Assembly (NCBI GenBank): GCA_020025425.1 | Contig: JAHHSD010000029.1 | Location: forward strand, 1 to 22,753 | Origin: Oscillospiraceae bacterium | GTDB lineage: Bacteria; Bacillota; Clostridia; Oscillospirales; Oscillospiraceae | DNA: 22,753 bases | Reading direction: 5' to 3' | Shown here: one piece after another, positions 21,177 through 22,753 of the stretch | Numbering within the stretch: the stretch's first letter is position 1 | Layout: every line of letters starts with the position of its first letter | The notes under the pieces: generated by a model | Database searches by the model: none | Told to the model about the DNA's origin: nothing | What the model saw: only the letters and a program-made list of their open reading frames with translations | Made by a program: the position numbers and the translations under genes

Positions 21177-22753
21177 ATGTCTACCATTATCACCCACAAG
21201 CAGTTCCCCAAGAACAAGAAGTGGACCATGGACCTGTGCGGCCGCCCCCTGACCATCGAGGTGGGCAAGGTCGCCGAGCTGGCCAACGCCTCCGCTATGG
21301 TCACCTACGGCGAGACCACCGTGATGGTGGCTGTCACTGTCGCCCCCCGTCCCCGCGACGGCGTGGATTTCTTCCCCCTGTCTGTGGACTTTGAGGAGAA
21401 GCTGTACGCCGTGGGCCGCATCCCCGGCTCCTTCATGCGCCGTGAGGGCCGTCCCTCTCTGCCCGCCGTGCTGGCCAGCCGCCTGATCGACCGCCCCATG
21501 CGCCCCCTGTTCCCCTACGACTTCCGCAACGACGTGTGCATCACCTGCACCGTCATGAGCGTTGACTACGACTGCTCCCCCGAGGTGGCCGCCATGATCG
21601 GCGCCTCCGCCTGCGTGAGCTACTCCGAGATCCCCTTCGCCGGCCCCATCGGCTGCCTGGAGGTGGGCTACTGCGACGGCGAGATCGTCCTCAACCCCAC
21701 CCAGGAGCAGCGCAAGACCTCCCGCATGGACGTGACTGTGGCCGCCACCATGGACAAGGTGGTCATGATCGAGGCCGGCGCCGACGAGATCCCCGACGAG
21801 ATCATGTACGCCGGCATCGTCAAGGCCCACGAGGAGATCAAGAAGCAGGTCGAGTTCATCAACCAGATCGTGGCTGAGATCGGCAAGCCCAAGATGGAGT
21901 ACGAGCACGCCTCCTTCAATCAGGAGCTGTTCGACAAGATCGTGGCCGAGTTCATGGACGAGGCCAAGGCCGCCATGGACACCGACGACAAGAACGTGCG
22001 CGAGGAGCGCTGGAACGCCATGATCGACCACTGGCACGAGAAGTATCTGGAGGAGTACCCCGATATGGATCAGTACCTGGAGGAGTTCACCTACAAGTTC
22101 CAGAAGAAGATCGTCAAGGAGTGGCTGCTCCAGGGTCACCGCGTGGACGGCCGTTCCAAGAACGAGATCCGTCCCCTGGCCGCCGAGGTCGGCGTGCTGC
22201 CCCGGGTCCACGGCTCCGGCCTGTTCACCCGCGGTCAGACTCAGGTCCTGTCCATCGCCACGCTGAACACCCTGGCCGCCAGCCAGAAGCTGGATACCAT
22301 CTGGGAAGAGGAAGAGAAGCGGTATATGCACCACTACAACTTCCCCCCCTATTCCGTGGGCGAGGCCAAGGCGCCCCGCTCCACCAACCGCCGCGAGTAT
22401 GGCCACGGCGCTCTGGCCGAGCGCGCTCTGATCCCCGTGCTGCCCAGCGTGGACGAGTTCCCCTACGCCATCCGTGTGGTGTCTGAGGTCCTCTCCTCCA
22501 ACGGCTCCACCTCTCAGGGCTCCATCTGCGGCTCCACTCTGGCTCTGATGGACGCCGGTGTGCCCATCAAGGCCCCTGTGGCCGGTATCTCCTGCGGCCT
22601 GATCCAGGACGACGACGGCTCCTTCCAGACCTTCATCGACATCCAGGGCGTGGAGGACTTCCACGGCGAGATGGACTTCAAGGTGGCCGGCACCAAGGCC
22701 GGTATCACCGCCATCCAGATGGACCTGAAGAACGACGGTCTGACCCACGAGAT
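21177..22753 (+). CDS. pnp: Polyribonucleotide nucleotidyltransferase (PNPase), 3'-truncated by the window
   Basis: PNPase degrades RNA 3' to 5' by phosphorolysis and is part of the RNA degradation machinery. The frame is open from ATG 21177 (AAAAAGGAG upstream) to the window end, giving about 525 of the usual 700 residues. The missing part is the KH and S1 RNA-binding region. The first RNase PH domain shows YGETTVMVAVTVAPRPRDGVDFFPL, GRIPGSFMRREGRPS and SRLIDRPMRPLFP. The helical middle domain follows. The second, catalytic RNase PH domain shows GRSKNEIRPLAAEVGVLPRVHGSGLFTRGQTQVL, EVLSSNGSTSQGSICGSTLALMDAGVP and EDFHGEMDFKVAGT. Glu498 stands where the catalytic Asp of HxGDMDFKV is expected (Asp492 in Escherichia coli). 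It is linked to rpsO and preceded by a long hairpin leader. Confidence 0.97.
   Translation, partial: MSTIITHKQFPKNKKWTMDLCGRPLTIEVGKVAELANASAMVTYGETTVMVAVTVAPRPRDGVDFFPLSVDFEEKLYAVGRIPGSFMRREGRPSLPAVLASRLIDRPMRPLFPYDFRNDVCITCTVMSVDYDCSPEVAAMIGASACVSYSEIPFAGPIGCLEVGYCDGEIVLNPTQEQRKTSRMDVTVAATMDKVVMIEAGADEIPDEIMYAGIVKAHEEIKKQVEFINQIVAEIGKPKMEYEHASFNQELFDKIVAEFMDEAKAAMDTDDKNVREERWNAMIDHWHEKYLEEYPDMDQYLEEFTYKFQKKIVKEWLLQGHRVDGRSKNEIRPLAAEVGVLPRVHGSGLFTRGQTQVLSIATLNTLAASQKLDTIWEEEEKRYMHHYNFPPYSVGEAKAPRSTNRREYGHGALAERALIPVLPSVDEFPYAIRVVSEVLSSNGSTSQGSICGSTLALMDAGVPIKAPVAGISCGLIQDDDGSFQTFIDIQGVEDFHGEMDFKVAGTKAGITAIQMDLKNDGLTHE

Noticed and set aside
1..22753. CRISPR array, tRNA/rRNA genes, insertion sequences, prophage or defence operon
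   Set aside because: No regularly spaced repeats, no cloverleaf or rRNA signatures, no transposase or integrase, and no defence proteins were seen by eye. A tRNAscan or Infernal run could confirm this.

Overview
The window looks like an ordinary chromosomal segment of a GC-rich, anaerobic Firmicute, most likely class Clostridia near Flavonifractor, Oscillibacter or Lawsonibacter (Oscillospirales). This placement is inference. It rests on strong AGGAGG-type ribosome binding sites, sigma-A promoters of TTGACA-N17-TATAAT form, a tRNA-Gly T-box, Bacillus/Clostridium-type LexA boxes, an LCP cell-wall protein, a DUF3048 (YerB) lipoprotein and a clostridial oleate hydratase. There are no insertion sequences, phage genes, CRISPR arrays, tRNA genes or rRNA genes. 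The right edge cuts through pnp.

Layout from left to right: prfC (+); a small three-helix membrane protein (+) whose 3' end overlaps a convergent LCP gene (-); a divergent promoter region; a YerB-like lipoprotein and an O6-alkylguanine-DNA methyltransferase, probably one operon (+); a 318-nt structured leader ending in a perfect intrinsic terminator, in front of mgtE (+); a TetR regulator 18 bp after mgtE (+); oleate hydratase (+); then convergent genes for a Na/Pi cotransporter, an ABC-F ATPase and a PfkB sugar kinase (-); a CPBP membrane protease (+); a VanZ protein with a large C-terminal extension (+); a charged coiled-coil protein of unknown function (+); glyS with a complete T-box leader (-); a small tail-anchored membrane protein behind two LexA boxes (+); rpsO (+); and pnp (+, partial). 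Most genes are single transcription units bounded by clear hairpin terminators.

Several genes use GTG or TTG starts, shown by the position of the Shine-Dalgarno sequence (prfC, the LCP gene, nptA, ogt), so naive longest-frame starts are wrong for many genes here.

The most interesting stretch is 20020-21180. The glyS T-box promoter fires left and a LexA-box promoter fires right. Between them lie three tandem DnaA-box-like 9-mers. The right-hand promoter drives a 77-residue protein with an Arg cluster and a C-terminal membrane anchor, a candidate SOS-induced division inhibitor or membrane effector with no resemblance that I recognise to YneA or SulA. Next come rpsO, with a repeated element in its promoter, and pnp, whose leader folds into a long multi-helix hairpin suited to RNase III-type autoregulation. 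The second candidate for something undescribed is the mgtE leader, which has the architecture of a transcription-terminating riboswitch but does not match the M-box consensus.
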